Positions 6,055-6,625 of a stretch of DNA of 6,625 bases are shown here, one piece after another. The DNA comes from an uncultured Sphingopyxis sp. (lineage in GTDB: Bacteria; Pseudomonadota; Alphaproteobacteria; Sphingomonadales; Sphingomonadaceae): positions 1 through 6,625 of the forward strand of contig CALFXW010000060.1 in assembly GCA_937957805.1 (NCBI GenBank), in the 5' to 3' direction. The position numbers and the translations under genes are program-made. Below the pieces are notes generated by a model. That model saw only the letters and a program-made list of their open reading frames with translations. It did not search any database and was not told the DNA's origin. Position 1 is the stretch's first letter, and every line of letters begins with the position of its first letter.

Positions 6055-6082
6055 GCCAGCCGACGCACCCCGCAAGACAATG

Positions 6083-6115
6083 ACCCGTCGGTTGTAAAAC
6101 CGGCGGGTTATTTTT
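6083..6115 (+). terminator. Intrinsic terminator of the hydratase-thiolase unit
   Basis: ACCCGTCGGTT (6083-6093) pairs with AACCGGCGGGT (6098-6108), an 11-bp stem with a single U-G wobble and a GTAA loop, followed by TATTTTT. It lies just after the third tail copy and terminates plus-strand transcripts. Confidence 0.9.
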
Positions 6116-6142
6116 GCACCGAAGAATATGCAGCGGGCAAAG

Positions 6143-6172
6143 AAAAGGGGCGGCACCTTTCGGTACCGCCCC
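6143..6172 (-). terminator. Intrinsic terminator of the OmpA-family gene
   Basis: On the minus strand GGGGCGGTACC (6172-6162) pairs with GGTGCCGCCCC (6157-6147), with one U-G wobble and a GAAA tetraloop, followed by TTTT (6146-6143) and a further T-rich stretch. It lies 24 bp beyond the stop of the OmpA-family gene and faces the thiolase terminator. Confidence 0.9.
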
Positions 6173-6196
6173 AAATCTTGAGACCGTCAGCCGGAC

Positions 6197-6625
6197 TTAG
6201 CTGCCCGAACCAGGGCCGTAGTTGATTTCAACACGGCGGTTCTGGTCGTTGCGGACGCCATCGGGCGTCGGCACGCGGTTCACGGTTTCACCGAATGCGC
6301 GGGTCGTGGTGGCCGAGGCGGGGATACCGCGCGCGGACATATAGGCCTGCACATTGTTGGCGCGACGTTGCGACAGACCGACGTTGTAGGTCGGGCGGCC
6401 CGAGCGGTCAGCGTGACCGGCAATCATCACCGTGGTGTTGCGGCAATTCGCATAGGCGCTGATCGCGTTATCGAGGGTCTGGGCAGCATCAGCCGTGATG
6501 TTGTCCTTATCCCAATCGAAGAACACGATGTACGGCCCCGTGTTGCAAGCCACAACCGGCGGCGGCGGCGGCGGAGGCGGCGGCGGCGGAGGCGGGGGGG
6601 GGGGCGGCGGCGGCGGCGGCGGCGG
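6197..6625 (-). CDS. OmpA-family outer-membrane protein, C-terminal part (5' end outside the window)
   Basis: The visible part is a poly-proline linker followed by an OmpA-like peptidoglycan-binding domain of about 118 residues, ending GPGSGS. The domain shows the family pattern: YIVFFDWDKDNIT at its start, AGHADRSG, LSQRRANNVQAYM, and RNDQNRRVEI near the end. The Asp of HADRSG and the first Arg of NRRVEI correspond to residues that bind diaminopimelate in this family. The product should anchor the outer membrane to the cell wall. A GTG at 6551-6553 could be read as a start, but the frame stays open upstream through 23 consecutive proline codons to the window edge, so the real start lies beyond base 6625. 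The missing N-terminal part is probably a beta-barrel or a lipoprotein/signal region. The gene is convergent with the thiolase gene. Confidence 0.93.
   Translation of the reverse strand, partial: PPPPPPPPPPPPPPPPPPPPPPPVVACNTGPYIVFFDWDKDNITADAAQTLDNAISAYANCRNTTVMIAGHADRSGRPTYNVGLSQRRANNVQAYMSARGIPASATTTRAFGETVNRVPTPDGVRNDQNRRVEINYGPGSGS
6557..6625 (-). repeat. Uninterrupted poly-proline codon tract with an 11-base C run
   Basis: Read on the minus strand, all 23 codons from the window edge to 6557 are proline (CCG, with two CCT and three CCC). On the plus strand this includes a homopolymer of 11 G (6594-6604) and runs of CGG triplets. The tract continues out of the window. It forms the linker before the OmpA-like domain and is prone to length change by slippage. 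Confidence 0.9.

Larger units (their letters stand above)
5756..6068 (+). repeat. 124-bp tandem repeat of the thiolase gene end (2.5 units: 65-bp core x3, 59-bp linker x2)
   Basis: Units start at 5756, 5880 and 6004, an exact 124-bp period. The core shared by all three (5756-5820, 5880-5944, 6004-6068) contains the final 17 thiolase codons including the stop, plus 14 nt. The linker (5821-5879, 5945-6003) occurs twice. Similarity begins exactly at the ATG codon of Met377 and ends exactly after CCGACGCAC. That sequence is the reverse complement of GTGCGTCGG near the core's left end (5758-5766 with 5812-5820; 5882-5890 with 5936-5944; 6006-6014 with 6060-6068). Unit 1 and unit 2 differ at three sites (one in the coding tail, two beyond it). 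Core 3 differs from core 1 at four sites, all in the coding tail. Confidence 0.97.

Noticed and set aside
5506..6174. Several minus-strand frames sharing the peptide QKTSNSPAAPMPPPTH
   Set aside because: These are antisense readings of the repeated thiolase tail. The shared peptide only reflects the DNA repeat.

Overview
The window looks like chromosomal DNA of an alphaproteobacterium, most likely a sphingomonad (Sphingomonadales). This rests on moderately GC-rich, well-behaved coding sequence, a pair of genes of the exosortase A (PEP-CTERM/XrtA) type, and an OmpA-family protein with a proline-rich linker. No database search could be run, so the lineage is an inference.

Layout, left to right. 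Positions 1-84 hold three copies (the first cut by the window edge) of a 32-bp tandem repeat, each carrying a perfect 7-bp stem hairpin. Two minus-strand genes follow, transcribed from right to left. A glycosyltransferase of the exosortase A-associated type (1150-2370) comes first, then a two-helix membrane protein with a long acidic, Pro/Ala-rich tail (121-1101). A 62-bp divergent gap separates them from plus-strand genes: a small single-helix membrane protein (2433-2624) and, 8 nt later, a polytopic O-antigen-ligase-like protein of the exosortase A-associated O-glycosylation ligase type (2633-4006). Together these suggest a surface-glycan or glycoprotein export locus. The exosortase itself is not in the window.

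A second plus-strand unit encodes a MaoC-like hydratase (4117-4575) and a complete thiolase (4628-5806). They probably act together on acyl-CoA or 3-ketoacyl-CoA intermediates. The window ends with the 3' part of a minus-strand OmpA-family gene (6197-6625, 5' end outside), convergent with the thiolase. Two opposite-facing intrinsic terminators lie between them (6083-6115 and 6143-6172).

The most unusual structure is at the thiolase 3' end. The last 17 codons, including the active-site Cys-Gly-Gly-Gly motif and the stop, occur three times with an exact 124-bp period (5756, 5880, 6004). A shared 65-bp core alternates with a 59-bp palindromic linker. Each core is bounded by the same 9-bp inverted repeat, and all five variable sites among the three coding tails are synonymous third-position changes. 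This suggests that a gene end was regenerated or exchanged more than once, or duplicated with later conversion, rather than simple decay of a duplicated fragment.
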